A DNA stretch of 64,000 nt, from NCBI GenBank assembly GCA_029204225.1, contig CM055100.1, positions 6,827,382-6,891,381 on the forward strand. The letters are read 5' to 3'. The number at the start of each line of letters is the position of its first letter. The stretch's first letter is position 1. Below, piece by piece: positions 54,901 to 64,000 of this stretch. Under the pieces are notes generated by a model. It worked only from the letters and a program-made list of their open reading frames with translations. It ran no database searches and was not told the DNA's origin. Source of the stretch: Diphasiastrum complanatum. Its lineage: Eukaryota; Streptophyta; Lycopodiopsida; Lycopodiales; Lycopodiaceae. The position numbers were made by a program, and so were the translations under genes.

Positions 54901-55576
54901 AAACCACAATAAACTTCACCATAATTTCATAAGAGAGGCCGTAGTGAACAAAGAGATAATCTTAAATGGTGTTCACCTCATGCGATGCTGGCAGATGCAC
55001 TGTGAATAAGCATTAACCCCTGCCTAATTCAACATCTATAAGGAATTGGGTTTTTTCGATTGCTTTCACATACATTTTCAAAAAATGCTGGCTAATTTTT
55101 CAAACTCTCCGCAAGAAGTAAAAAGTTATATCTGTGTTGCACCTTCCCGCATTGACCATCAAATATGAATCTCCTATATTCGAAATAGAGCAAACAAAGA
55201 ATTTAGCGATCACTTACAAACTGAGAGCACTTTGAAGCTCTAAAGTAGCCTCTTTAACTTCCTCATGGGTTGGTGGCTTGCCAAATACTAGATGGTCACG
55301 GATGCTGTACTCTGGGCGCTCTAATTCATCCCCCGCGAAAGCCCAATCTTCCTGGTCGTAACACCACCTCTGAGGACCACCGCTCTGCAGCAAAGGCTGC
55401 GAGGGGGATGCTCCAACATCGCTTGAAGTAGCAGTAGCAGCACGGAGAGGGCCGTTGGGTGCGCCCCTGCTGCATGTGGAGCAGATTGCCGCTGCTGCTG
55501 CTGTAGCTCCTCCTCGAGCGGCCGCTCCAAGTGATGCCAGGTTAGCCACGTACCGTAGCATCGTTCCTCCCCCCAT
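48970..55576 (-). CDS. Host gene: conserved plant protein of unknown function with C-terminal membrane anchor, four exons
   Basis: Exons on the minus strand: 55576-55218, 50024-49787, 49541-49442, 49265-48970. Coding length is 993 nt, 330 residues plus TGA. Splice sites are canonical: donors GTAAGT, GTAAGA, GTATCA and acceptors GTTGCAG, CGTTAG, GTGCTAG; phases 2, 0 and 1 fit. N-terminus (1-45) is Ala-rich with few acids, possibly organellar targeting. The middle has QEDWAFAGDELERPEYS, EEVKEATLELQSAL, KVDWIEPQL and VVMSLAQDKAVWDAILNN. A single hydrophobic helix (FMLAMIVTFIVLVKR) lies at the very end, suggesting a tail-anchored protein. From memory it resembles an Arabidopsis family annotated only as conserved UCP012943-like protein; treat that as a lead. 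No catalytic motif seen. All neighbours are repeats. Confidence 0.85.
50570..50680. repeat. A-rich, GAAACGCGTTTC palindromic island in intron 1
   Basis: Two A-runs, then variants of CGTTTC/GAAACG in both orientations, including the perfect 20-bp palindrome TTCTGAAACGCGTTTCAGAA at 50641-50660. May be the end of a small inverted-repeat transposon or a hairpin. Confidence 0.6.
52328..52591 (+). mobile_element. Short LTR-like unit in intron 1
   Basis: Purine tract GTCGGGAG before TGCTAGAATT, ending ATCAACA at 52591, followed by a full primer site TGGTATCAGAGC (52592-52603). 264 bp between. Another purine tract plus TGTTAGAATT starts at 52955, giving a 363-bp interval of miniature-element size, but the two putative LTRs do not align beyond their first 20 bases. 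Confidence 0.4.
54729..55010 (+). pseudogene. Copia RNase H scrap in intron 1
   Basis: About 90 codons in the antisense direction relative to the gene: VSSTKAEYALNKCALEML (the SSTEAEY motif) and later HHNFIREAVVNKEIILNGVH, the two ends of Copia RNase H. The middle is unalignable. No LTR nearby. Confidence 0.75.
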
Positions 55577-55639
55577 TCACGATCGACACAACAGGAAGCT
55601 CTCTACGTCTGTCTCGCGCGCTCTCTCGCTCCCCTCCCC

Positions 55640-55691
<52 letters not shown>

Positions 55692-55765
55692 AGTTACTCT
55701 ACATCGCTATCTTTCTCTCCTCACCCCGGAAAGCCCTAACCAGAAAGCCTAACCCTAACCCTACG
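55577..55765 (-). promoter_or_regulatory. Host gene 5' leader with GA tract and telo-box
   Basis: On the minus strand, upstream of the ATG, there is a (GA)n tract (55643-55691 as CT on +) and further out AGGGTTAGGGTTAG (55749-55762), a telo-box like those in plant promoters of growth and translation genes. No clear TATA box; a TTTTATTCAAAT sequence lies at about 55795-55806. Confidence 0.55.
55643..55691. repeat. (CT)n microsatellite
   Basis: About 49 bp, one AT interruption near 55676. Lies in the 5' leader of the host gene. Confidence 0.95.
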
Positions 55766-56100
55766 TTAGCCCTAGTGTACTGCGAACCCCATTTGAATAA
55801 AACGACCATTTCCAGCTCCGATATACAGGGATGTGTTTAGATCTGATTTAATCAAAGAATAAAGGATATGCCATCTGAGGGGCCAAGGTGTGCCAAAGTT
55901 GATGACCTAATTATAATGTGGAATACATATGGTCCCCACAAAAAGAAAGAAGACATCATAATGGATTGTCCATTATGCATCTAAGAGTTTTTTATTCATG
56001 AAAGTTAATGCTCCCTCATGATTGGAAAAATTAGTTGGCACTAACCTACGAAATGGGTCACACAAGTTCGTTCTCCCGATGAGGCCCTTGTGGCTTGCCT
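55766..56100. other. Upstream flank of the host gene
   Basis: No ORF or repeat recognised; expected to hold the rest of the promoter. Confidence 0.4.
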
Positions 56101-56838
56101 TATCAGGCTCACCACCATGGCCTTGCTAAGACTAGGATAACTCAGTGCAATCAAGATTCATGACGTGAAAGTCGAGTCACTAAAGCTCCAAATCAGGGAC
56201 TTTGACATCCCATATCTCCCTGTCCACCAACCCCGAGGCTAAGTGGCCCACATTTCGGTAATCAATGGGCATGGTGGCAAGCCAAAGCTTCTCCACAAGC
56301 TGAGAATTTATAAAATTGTGAGTGCTTCTTGAATCTAGTAGTACGTCAATGTCTATCCCTAAAATTTTGCCTTTAACTCGAAACAGCTGATTAGACTTGA
56401 AGATAACGTACTGAAATTACAAGCACAAGCACACTTTTCTAATAAATCAACTTGAAGTTTACCTATGGGTAACTCCATCGTCACGAGACTCGATGACTTG
56501 TTCTTCTTCTTGGGGCACCATTTCGCACATTGCATAAAAAACAGAGGTTCTCTTTAATTGCCAACTTCCGCGCCTTGTCTTTTATTACCGGCTTCTTGTT
56601 CTTCTTGTTCTGGTGAGAAACTCCTTCCAGTTCATCAAAAAAAAAACTCTTATTCTTTGGCTTATTAGTTTTAGGTTTCAAGGCCATTTTGACCGTGCAT
56701 ACTCTTACGTGAAGCGACCATTGTGCTATCATAGACATTTGCCACCCGGATAGTGTCTTCCAAAGTATTGAGGACATTACTCTTGCACTCATTTCGATAA
56801 TCGGCGGGTAGTCCATACACGAACTGGCTTTGATACCA
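56101..56838 (-). pseudogene. Decayed Gypsy gag-protease fragment
   Basis: Minus strand. Gag end YGLPADYRNECKS near 56780-56815, a basic Lys-rich linker, then a partial knuckle region near 56520-56540 (CFLCN or FFMQCAKW depending on frame), then protease IDVLLDSRSTHNFINSQ near 56330-56380 (the usual DSG has become DSR). Frames shift repeatedly. This pattern (DSG-THNF) is typical of chromovirus-type Gypsy protease. Confidence 0.65.
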
Positions 56839-57480
56839 CTTTCAAGTCTAAGAAAGCTGCAACAAGAAAACAATAGGAAATCAGATGGTGGATAAACCAA
56901 CCCAACCAAATACTATCACCAAAAATCAAGCATACACTAGTGAGAGCCCAATGGGCATACTTATGCCCTCCAAGGCCCATGCACCACTAGTAGTGCATTG
57001 TGACACCTCATTGGACACATCAGTAGCCTAACTGGGCCACCTCATATACTTCTCCTATGAGTCAATGTTAGACCCATACAAATCCACCATTTTGAGTTTT
57101 AGGCCTCCAACCATAACGATAAATCCATGACGGCCCCAACCCCTCATAATCATAATTAAATTACGGGTCGAGGTGAAAAAGGGCCTCTTTTCTTGAGGAA
57201 GATAAAACTTAGTCATACTAAAGAAGGTTTTGTATGTCCCACACATTGCAAAAAACTTAGTGTATGTGACCAATATCACAAATTTTGGATTATTGGTTTG
57301 TTTTTTTAGATGAACCTTGTATAGTTGAATGAGAATTCGATGCAACGACTATAGAATGCTTTGTGAAGGTGAATTAGCTCCCAACAAATTCAAATCAAGC
57401 CGCTAACAAGGTAGACAAATGTCTGGCTAGTAGACAAGGATTTGGCAACCAAGGCACCAATGGAGGAACAGAACAACATT
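56839..57480. other. Degraded stretch without recognised genes
   Basis: Two antisense ORFs (57055-57345 and 56789-56980) are low in similarity to anything I know. Nothing certain. Confidence 0.4.
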
Positions 57481-58330
57481 TCCAAGGGGAAGAAGCCACA
57501 TTGGCCCATCAACAATGCATGATAGCAACTCACCAACTATGGATAATTTTGTTCGCTGCTTCAATTGCCATCAATTGATTCACTCGTGCCCAAAACCTTT
57601 GATCAAGCAAATCATGGATGCTATAGAGGTATTCACATCATGGAAAGAGAAGCATCCAATCAAGGGGGCTATGAGAATGACGAGGATGTGGAACTAGGAG
57701 AAGACCTTATGGAGCCAGAGCTAGTATCCCTACAAAACATAGGGGCTTTGGCAACTCATAGACAAGTTTGATGGTGATTCTAGCAATAGTTTCAAAGTTG
57801 CTATACTTGAAAGAATCAATGTTGGTGAGGTCACACCCTTGTGGATCTAAATTAGTTTTCACAAAGTTTGGCAAACGAACTAGGCACACAATGTGAAGAG
57901 AGTGTAGCAGCCATCAATATGTAGATGACAAAAGGGACAATGACTCACTTGTAGATTGGTGACTAACTTGCTTTCACTGGGACCTTGGAAGTATTGACTA
58001 ACATTTACATTCCTGAAAATAAATGCTTTTGATACCATACTGGATCTGAGTTGGCTCAATGACCACGTGGTTGCCTTCTTAGCAAAGGGGATCAATCTAG
58101 CAGTCTTATTTGATTGCAAGAAGCCTTGCATCACTAGAGTAGTGTCGAGTGACCCATTGGAAGAGTTATTATGATAAAACCTAAGTCGACAATTTTGACA
58201 AACCTCTTGCATCTCTTCAAATGAGGGGAATGATTGAAACAAATATAGTGAGAACATATTATATGGAACCAAGACAATGACTAGAGCAACAACTAGTGGA
58301 TAGTTCAAAGATCTATGAGACTATTGCTAC
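57481..58330 (+). pseudogene. Possible Gypsy gag-protease debris
   Basis: A damaged knuckle (CFNCHQLIHSC, spacing lost) near 57555-57590 and, after many stops, a protease-like DTILDLSWLNDH near 58030-58065 that matches the ILGLDWL pattern. Very decayed. Confidence 0.35.
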
Positions 58331-60396
58331 CCAACAGCTAAGAAAAGATACAAGAAATTTCCTAAAAAGCAGGCCAAGGGAATGGTTACACAGATTTAGA
58401 TGCTGAACTACGTACAAATTTGACATCAAAAGGGACAAAATTTGATAGAAGTATTGAATCTCGAGCTCAACCAAAGTGGAAGTAGCTCACTTTGTGCATG
58501 AATGACCCATCTAGAGCTTAAGGAGCTCCTAGATATCACTTTTTTCTTACAGGTCAATAAAGAACCCAGTGAATGGAACTCCTGCCCAAATAAGTCCATA
58601 AACAACTTGCACCCTTACATGTTTTGTGTAAGTACACTTTTCCACATTTTTCACTGCTTCAAGTAATGCACACATTTGATATATTATGTTTCTAAGGTCA
58701 GTGAAAAAAGCCTGAGCCATCAAATTTAATGTGCTTCATGATAATACAGCTAGTGAATGGAGCCTGTGTGTATAGTTGGCCCCTGATGAGGACATCAACT
58801 TTCTCAAAGGAGGGGACGATATTGTAAGCTGATTCCAATGCAACAAAAATATTGTGAAAGACTCAGATGGATGACTCTCCCAACGTCCCATAGCAACTAT
58901 AGAGGAATAAGATCAAGCCTCCAACCTGTGGCCAGCCACTTAGATATCATAAGTCAAGAGCTAGCTTTGGCCCTTGAGTCAATGCCTAGACAACTCCTAA
59001 AACTTATTGCTCGAAGTTGGATAGAAATACTAGGCTTTGAAGCTCCAAAAAATCTGAATCCAAAAAAGCGTGCGATTATAGGCAACACTATGTTTGAGGA
59101 TTATAGGCAACACTATGTGCGATTATAGGCAACACTATATTTGAGCCCAACAAGAGGAAACTTGGCAGCTCAACCAATCCCAAGAATCCAATGCCAGGTC
59201 TGAACTCCCCTTACAGACACTATGACCATATGGTGGTGGCTCCAAAGATTATTCAATCTATATTAAATGTAACCTCTCCTTTGACAGTAGTTAACATGCT
59301 CATTGAAAATGATTACCATTTCTGTTTTGCCTTTGCAATAGGTCCAAGTGGAAGGACCCTTGCAACAACCTTTTGTTGACCTGTCGCTCAAGGATCAAGC
59401 CAACCATCTCTAGGCCCACTTACAGCTTGGTTTTGCCTTGTCACCTTATGAATGGATTTCTAGTTACCTTTTGGTTCGGTTGAAATTCTTTTGTACAATG
59501 TGGTGACTGGTGAGGCTGGTTATCTTACGATGTTGGCATTTTTGATAAACTTTTGTTGGATGGAATTTGTAGACTTAAGAGAATCTTGGGAAAAGCGCTC
59601 AAATCGAGGGCCCTTTGAGACATCAGTGCAACAATCTTGCTAGGAAATCAGAGTGCCAACAATCATTATTGGATCACCTTTGATGGATAGAACACCATTG
59701 ACGAAGTTGAGACTAAGTTACTACCAACAGAAAAAAGAGAAAGAATGTATTAAGGAACTAAAAATAAATAAATAAGGAGAGGTGAGGGAATCATGGAGGG
59801 CAAGGAAACATCTTGAAAACTGTGATGAGAAGACGTCTTAGATTGTTTCAGAGTAGCATCATTTAAACAAGGTAGTTATTGTAGAGAGAGAGAGAGAGAT
59901 TGTTGGATATCCATTCAGAAATACTCCAGTTAGTTTTAAGTCAATTGAATGGGGATCATTATGGAACCATCTTTGTTCCTAGTTCAATCCGTATATTGTT
60001 AGGTTGGGTCAAATCTCTATAAGATAATTTTGTTTTCCTGACACAAACTTTAAAAAAGTATTTTGGAAACAAATTTGTAATATGATGTAAAGGATAAGTT
60101 CAAAAGATACCTTGAAAAGATGATTAAATCTTGCAAAGGTTGCCCTTCCTCAAGAGATTATGAGTCAAAGTCCATGAATACAAAGTTGTCTCATAATCTT
60201 ATAATCTCTTTGAAAGTGACCTCACCTTTTATTGTTTTTTGCATATTATTAAATTTGATAGTGACCTTACCCTTTTTTTTTCCAAATTTATAAAATCTAA
60301 AATTCATAAAAGAAAAATTCATAAGGAAGATCGTGCTCATAAAAGGGTCATATAGAAAGTTGAGAAGAGAGATTATGACCCGTAAAGATGCATAAG
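58331..60396. other. Intergenic stretch without recognised genes
   Basis: ORFs of 62-96 codons at 58838 and 59191 (+) show no motif. A 15-base phrase ATTATAGGCAACACTA recurs three times at about 59076-59140. A (GA) run is at 59883-59900. Confidence 0.45.
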
Positions 60397-61400
60397 TGAA
60401 GAAACTTGGAGTTTCTACCCACAAAGCATTGCTAGCTTATGAACCACGAACAGCAAACCACCGCAACCGCACCGCAACACATACAAACGACGAAGATAAC
60501 AAAGGCCGACAAACTGCAGACCGAGACTAACTGCAGACCGCAACGAACCACAAACCACAACGTCCGGACAACAAACAAAAGCAACCGAAGGAAACCGCAA
60601 GTCAACACTTACAGTTCACAAGTGAAGACCGAAGCTCAACAACCTCGTCTACGGCTGCAAAGGCGGCTACGAAATCGGCACGTCTTCACTACCCAAGATC
60701 AACGAAGTACCAGCAGGACGAACGAACTCCACCGATGAAGGAGACAACATACTGGAAGCCGCTGGCAGTGGCTTAAGCAGTTCTTGTAATCATTGATCAA
60801 ATTAAAGACCACTTCGTTTTTCTGCTTCTATATATGGAGGATAAATGGGAGGAAGATGGTTAGATAGGTTGAGTGATTGAATGATGAATGTGAGGATGAA
60901 AATCCGTCTGCTAGTAAGCAAGACGAGTTGAGTTGATCAGTCCAATAAGGACACACACATAGAGAGATAGATAGAAGTGTACGTTAGTAAGCGACACTCA
61001 TCTTTTATTCGCAAGCGACAGAGTTTCTCTAGCGGTAACGAGCTGTGCGGTATGCCAAACAATGCTAAAAAAAGAATCATTGTACTTGATGTTTTTCTTA
61101 TCTCTTGTCTACTGTGTATAATCTTTGAATATGTTATGCTTGTCGAGTGTTTCTTACAAAATCAGCTATTATTTGTTTTCCGCATAAAGGCTCATCATAA
61201 TTAAATCAGTAGTAGGTCAGTAGTGTCTGTCTACACCTTGGAAGAAGATAGATCTTAATTAGCAGCAGTAGCTACAGTTAAGAGTTCGACTCTATCTAGG
61301 CATATAAGGAATTTGTCAAAGAACAACATATCCCAAATAGCGAGATCACAAGGAGCTCATTGCTCACTGACTAATGACAACATCGGATAAGAGTCAGAGC

Positions 61401-61434
<34 letters not shown>

Positions 61435-61484
61435 GGATTCCATACATCGGAATTAGCGAGTCAAAATCTGCGAAGATTCCAACA
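60397..61484 (+). repeat. Copia-5 5' LTR
   Basis: 1088 bp, TGAAGAAACTTGG...TTCCAACA. The U3 has ACCGCAAC-like and GACGAACC-like repeats (60465-60740), one segment duplicated relative to the 3' LTR. A (TC)n run at 61404-61432 is expanded relative to the other LTR. Confidence 0.9.
61404..61432. repeat. (TC)n microsatellite in Copia-5 5' LTR
   Basis: 29 bp; the 3' LTR has only CTGTCTCTCTAT at the same place, so the repeat expanded after insertion or was shortened in the other copy. Confidence 0.9.
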
Positions 61485-61485
61485 A

Positions 61486-61497
61486 TGGTATCAGAGC
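61486..61497 (+). other. Copia-5 primer-binding site
   Basis: TGGTATCAGAGC, one base after the LTR. Confidence 0.92.
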
Positions 61498-61639
61498 TCA
61501 AGTATGACAAGTCAGAGCCCATAAGGTTCTAAGACCAGATTGATAACAACCAAAGAGCCTTAAGCAAGCTGAAACATTATAATTACAACGTCGTCGATAA
61601 GCAGCATTCAATCAAAGATATACACCATTCTTCAGACAT

Positions 61640-62604
61640 ATGGGTCAAACTACTTGGTTTGGAAAGTGAAGACATCGCTTATCCTAAGAGGAGAAGCACT
61701 ATGGCCCTGGGTGGACGGGACCAAAGAGATGCCAGCCAATGCTGGAAAGGAGCTTTGTGAATGGAAGGAGAAGAATGATAAAGTAGTAATTGTCATATCC
61801 TCCTCCATCGAAGATAGCATTACTCTCGATCTCTCATCAATATCAAATGCACGAGAAATATGGGACGCGTTGAAGTCAAGATGTGAGACCAAATCACTCA
61901 ACCAAATCATGCATTTGGAAGATCAGCTCACGTACCTATGCTGGAACGACAAAGACCTCACAACATTCATCAGAAACATGAAGAACCTATTCCTTTCTTT
62001 GCATAATGCCAGTGCGGAGCACACAGTCTCATAGGAGAAGCAGCTGACATACCTATTGCGCGCGCTACCAAGATCATTCCAAACAACGCGCACTCTACTG
62101 GCAAAGGATCCTGCAATGATTCTTGAAAAAGCAATAAGCGAGGTCAAGGAAGAAGTAGAAGCAAGAGAGCACTACAATGACAGACATGAATCTAACCAAG
62201 CTCTATATAGCGGTAAAGATCAACGCAAGAAGAAGCCTCATCCGAAGAGGGAGTCATCTCGAAGACCAGATCGTAGTCAGCAAAAAGAAGGCAACAAAGA
62301 AAGAAGATCAAAGGCACCTACTCAACACAAACCGCAAGCTGGTGACAAGAAATTCTGTGTTAGATGCAGACACGACGGACACACCATTGACACATGTTGG
62401 TTAAATCCAAACATTCAATGCGTACACTGTCACAAGAGGGGCCATGCAGCAGTAGACTGCCATCAGAACCCAAAAAGCAAGAAGACCCTAAGTAGGAAGG
62501 AGCCCTCCAACAGCTCGTTGTATGTAGAGGAACCAGAGTTCTCAAAGATGGTTGAGGAGAGAGCAAACAACCATCCATCTGCTTATCTATGCACAGATAT
62601 GTGA
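61640..62604 (+). pseudogene. Copia-5 gag
   Basis: Gag core with SNYLVWKVKTSL near the start, helical middle (AREIWDALKSRCETKS), a stop at 62032-62034 in place of a Gln codon, then the same frame through a basic linker. Two CCHC knuckles follow: CVRCRHDGHTIDTC and CVHCHKRGHAAVDC (about 62355-62465). Ends at TGA 62602-62604 with protease following in the same frame. Confidence 0.85.
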
Positions 62605-63078
62605 GCTACGTCACAAGCCGACATTCAAGAAGTTGTTCTTGATTCGGGAGCTATGTCACATTTCGTGACAACAAGACACATGATAGCTGACTTTCGAAAA
62701 ACAGATTTATCCAGATACATCATACTAGGAGATGGATCACAACATCAAGTGAATGGAACTGGCGCACTATGACTGAGCACCAACGACAGAGACAGAAGAC
62801 TTGATGATGTCCAGTATCATCTAATAAGGGATCTAGTTGAGAAAGACATGCTCAAGACCGAGTTTGTTCCAACAAAGGAGATGGTGGCTGATATTTTTAC
62901 CAAGCCTCTTGACAAGGCGATGTTTGAGAAACAACGTGCGAGTTTAGGAATCATAAAACTACCATGCTTTGAGAGGGAGCTGAAGAAACTTGGAGTTTCT
63001 ACCCACAAAGCATTGCTAGCTTATGAACCACAGACCGCAAACCATCACTACCGCAACACATACAAACGACGAAGATAA
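62605..63078 (+). pseudogene. Copia-5 protease start fused to RNase H tail
   Basis: VVLDSGAMSHFVTT (protease active site, 62630-62675), ILGDGSQHQVNGTG, one TGA near 62770, then within about 15 codons the RNase H end (QYHLIRDLVEKDMLKTEFVP, TKEMVADIFTKPLDKAMF). All in one frame with gag, so the deletion kept phase. The reading runs on into the 3' LTR to 63078. Confidence 0.85.
62968..62980 (+). other. Copia-5 polypurine tract
   Basis: TTTGAGAGGGAGC directly before the 3' LTR. Confidence 0.75.
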
Positions 63079-64000
63079 CGAAGGCCGACAAACTGTAGAC
63101 CGCGACGAACCACAAACCGCAACGTCCGGATAACAAACAAAGACGACCGAAGGAAACCACAAGCCAACACTTACGGTTCACAAGCGAAGACCAAAGCTCA
63201 ACAGCCTCGTCAATGGTTGCAAAGGCGGCTACAAAATCGGCGCGTCTTCACTACCCAAGATCAACGAAGGACCAGCAGGACGAACAGACTCCACGGATGA
63301 AGGAGACATCATACTGGAAGCCGCTGGCAGTGGCTTAAGCAGTTCTTGTAATCATTGATCAAATTAAAGACCACTTCCTTCCTCTGCTTCTATATATGGA
63401 GGATAAACGGGAGAAGGATGGTTAGATAGGTTGAGTGATTGAATGATGAATGTGACGATGAAAAGCCGTATGCTAGTAAGCAAGACGAGTTGAGCTAATC
63501 AATCCAATAAGGACACACACATAGAGAGATAGATGGAAGTGTACGCTAGTAAGCGGCACTCATCTTTTATTCACAAGAGACAAAGTTTCTCTTGCAGTAA
63601 CGCGTTGTGCGGTAAGCCAAACAGCGCTAAAAAATGAATCACTGTAATTGAACAGATGTTTTTCTTATCTCTTGTCTACTGTGTATAATCTTTGAATATG
63701 TTATGCTTGTCGAGTGTTTCTTACAAAATCAGCTATTATTTGTTTTCCGCATCATAATTAAATCAGTAGTAGGTCAGTAGTGTCTGTCTACACCTTGGAA
63801 GAGGATAGATCTTAATTAGCAGGAGTAGCTACAGTTAAGAGATCGACTCTATCTAGGCATATCAGGAATCCGTCAGAGAACAACATATCCCAAATAGCGA
63901 GATCACAGGGAGCTCATTGCTCACTGACCAATCACAACATCGGATAAGAGTCAGAGCGCATCTGTCTCTCTATTCGGATTCTATACATCGGAATTAGCAA
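62981..64000 (+). repeat. Copia-5 3' LTR, cut by window end
   Basis: About 1020 of an expected 1050-1090 bp; aligns to 60397-61460 with several indels, so this insertion is older than Copia-1, -2 and -3. Confidence 0.9.

Larger units (their letters stand above)
50025..55217 (-). other. Intron 1 of the host gene, 5.2 kb, element-rich
   Basis: GT at 55217-55216 and AG at 50026-50025 (minus strand). It contains a palindrome-rich island, a short LTR-like unit and a Copia RNase H scrap (listed separately). The rest has only short chance ORFs. Introns 2 (49542-49786) and 3 (49266-49441) are short. Confidence 0.8.
60397..64000 (+). mobile_element. Copia-5: Gag-only Copia element with in-frame pol deletion
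   Basis: 5' LTR 60397-61484, primer site, Gag with two zinc knuckles, protease start, then a direct jump to the last 60 codons of RNase H, purine tract and 3' LTR from 62981 to beyond the window. The internal part is only 1.5 kb. Integrase, RT and most of RNase H are missing. This is the layout called TR-GAG in plants. The right target duplication is outside the window, so completeness at that side is unverified. Confidence 0.88.

Noticed and set aside
55455-55739. 94-codon + strand ORF
   Set aside because: Shadow of host exon 1 running into the CT microsatellite (Ser/Leu repeats).
56827-56838. Minus-strand TGGTATCAAAGC, looks like a Copia primer-binding site
   Set aside because: It lies inside the decayed Gypsy gag frame and no LTR end (CA) precedes it; probably chance.
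1-64000. CRISPR arrays, operons, bacterial ribosome-binding sites, riboswitches
   Set aside because: None seen; spliced gene and LTR elements show this is eukaryotic nuclear DNA.

Overview
This window looks like nuclear DNA of a land plant with a large genome rich in retrotransposons. The evidence is nested LTR retrotransposons with plant-type primer-binding sites (initiator-tRNA-Met for Copia, tRNA-Asp for Gypsy), a host gene with plant-like splice sites and a 5.2-kb intron full of element debris, and a telo-box with a GA-rich leader in front of that gene. I cannot name the species. A fern, lycophyte, gymnosperm or large-genome angiosperm would all fit. About three quarters of the window is recognisable transposable-element sequence and I can model only one host gene with confidence.

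Layout. 1-10306 holds a decayed Ty3/Gypsy element (Gypsy A, +): protease, RT, RNase H and integrase tail, then a T-rich spacer and an extra sense ORF. That ORF is split by Copia-2 (3968-9423, -), which has two LTRs and a 5-bp target duplication but carries about 0.87 kb of foreign sequence in place of its RT. 10203-19113 (-) holds a long, uncharacterised, coiled-coil ORF, cut in two by Copia-1 (12231-18661, +). Copia-1 is complete and very young: its LTRs differ at 3 of 655 sites and it has an intact 1317-codon Gag-Pol. 19401-26885 is Gypsy D (+), whose RT region is replaced by a truncated Copia-6 (22555 to about 25440). 28100-31249 is Gypsy B (+), with a Copia RT scrap fused to Gypsy RNase H and another extra 3' ORF, truncated by Copia-4 at 31250. 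Copia-4 (31250-33386) has a tRNA-bearing miniature LTR unit spliced between two primer-binding sites. 33387-40464 is Gypsy C (-), gag plus LTR, with RT-less Copia-3 (35667-40232) nested in the LTR. 40465-48969 is old intergenic DNA with Copia ends, exon-like scraps and a 240-bp duplication.

48970-55576 (-) is a four-exon host gene of 330 codons. Its protein is Ala-rich at the N terminus and has one C-terminal membrane segment. From memory it resembles a conserved plant family of unknown function. 55577-60396 is its promoter region plus very decayed Gypsy debris. 60397-64000 is Copia-5, a Gag-only element deleted in frame from protease to the RNase H tail; its right LTR runs off the window.

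How the parts relate. Copia-1 encodes every activity needed for transposition. Copia-2 and Copia-3 are related in Gag, share the LTR termini TGTGAA...TTCACA and the same primer site, but lack RT, so they are plausible non-autonomous partners of a Copia-1-like helper. Older elements are inactivated mostly by stops at former CAG, CAA and CGA codons, as expected from cytosine methylation and deamination.
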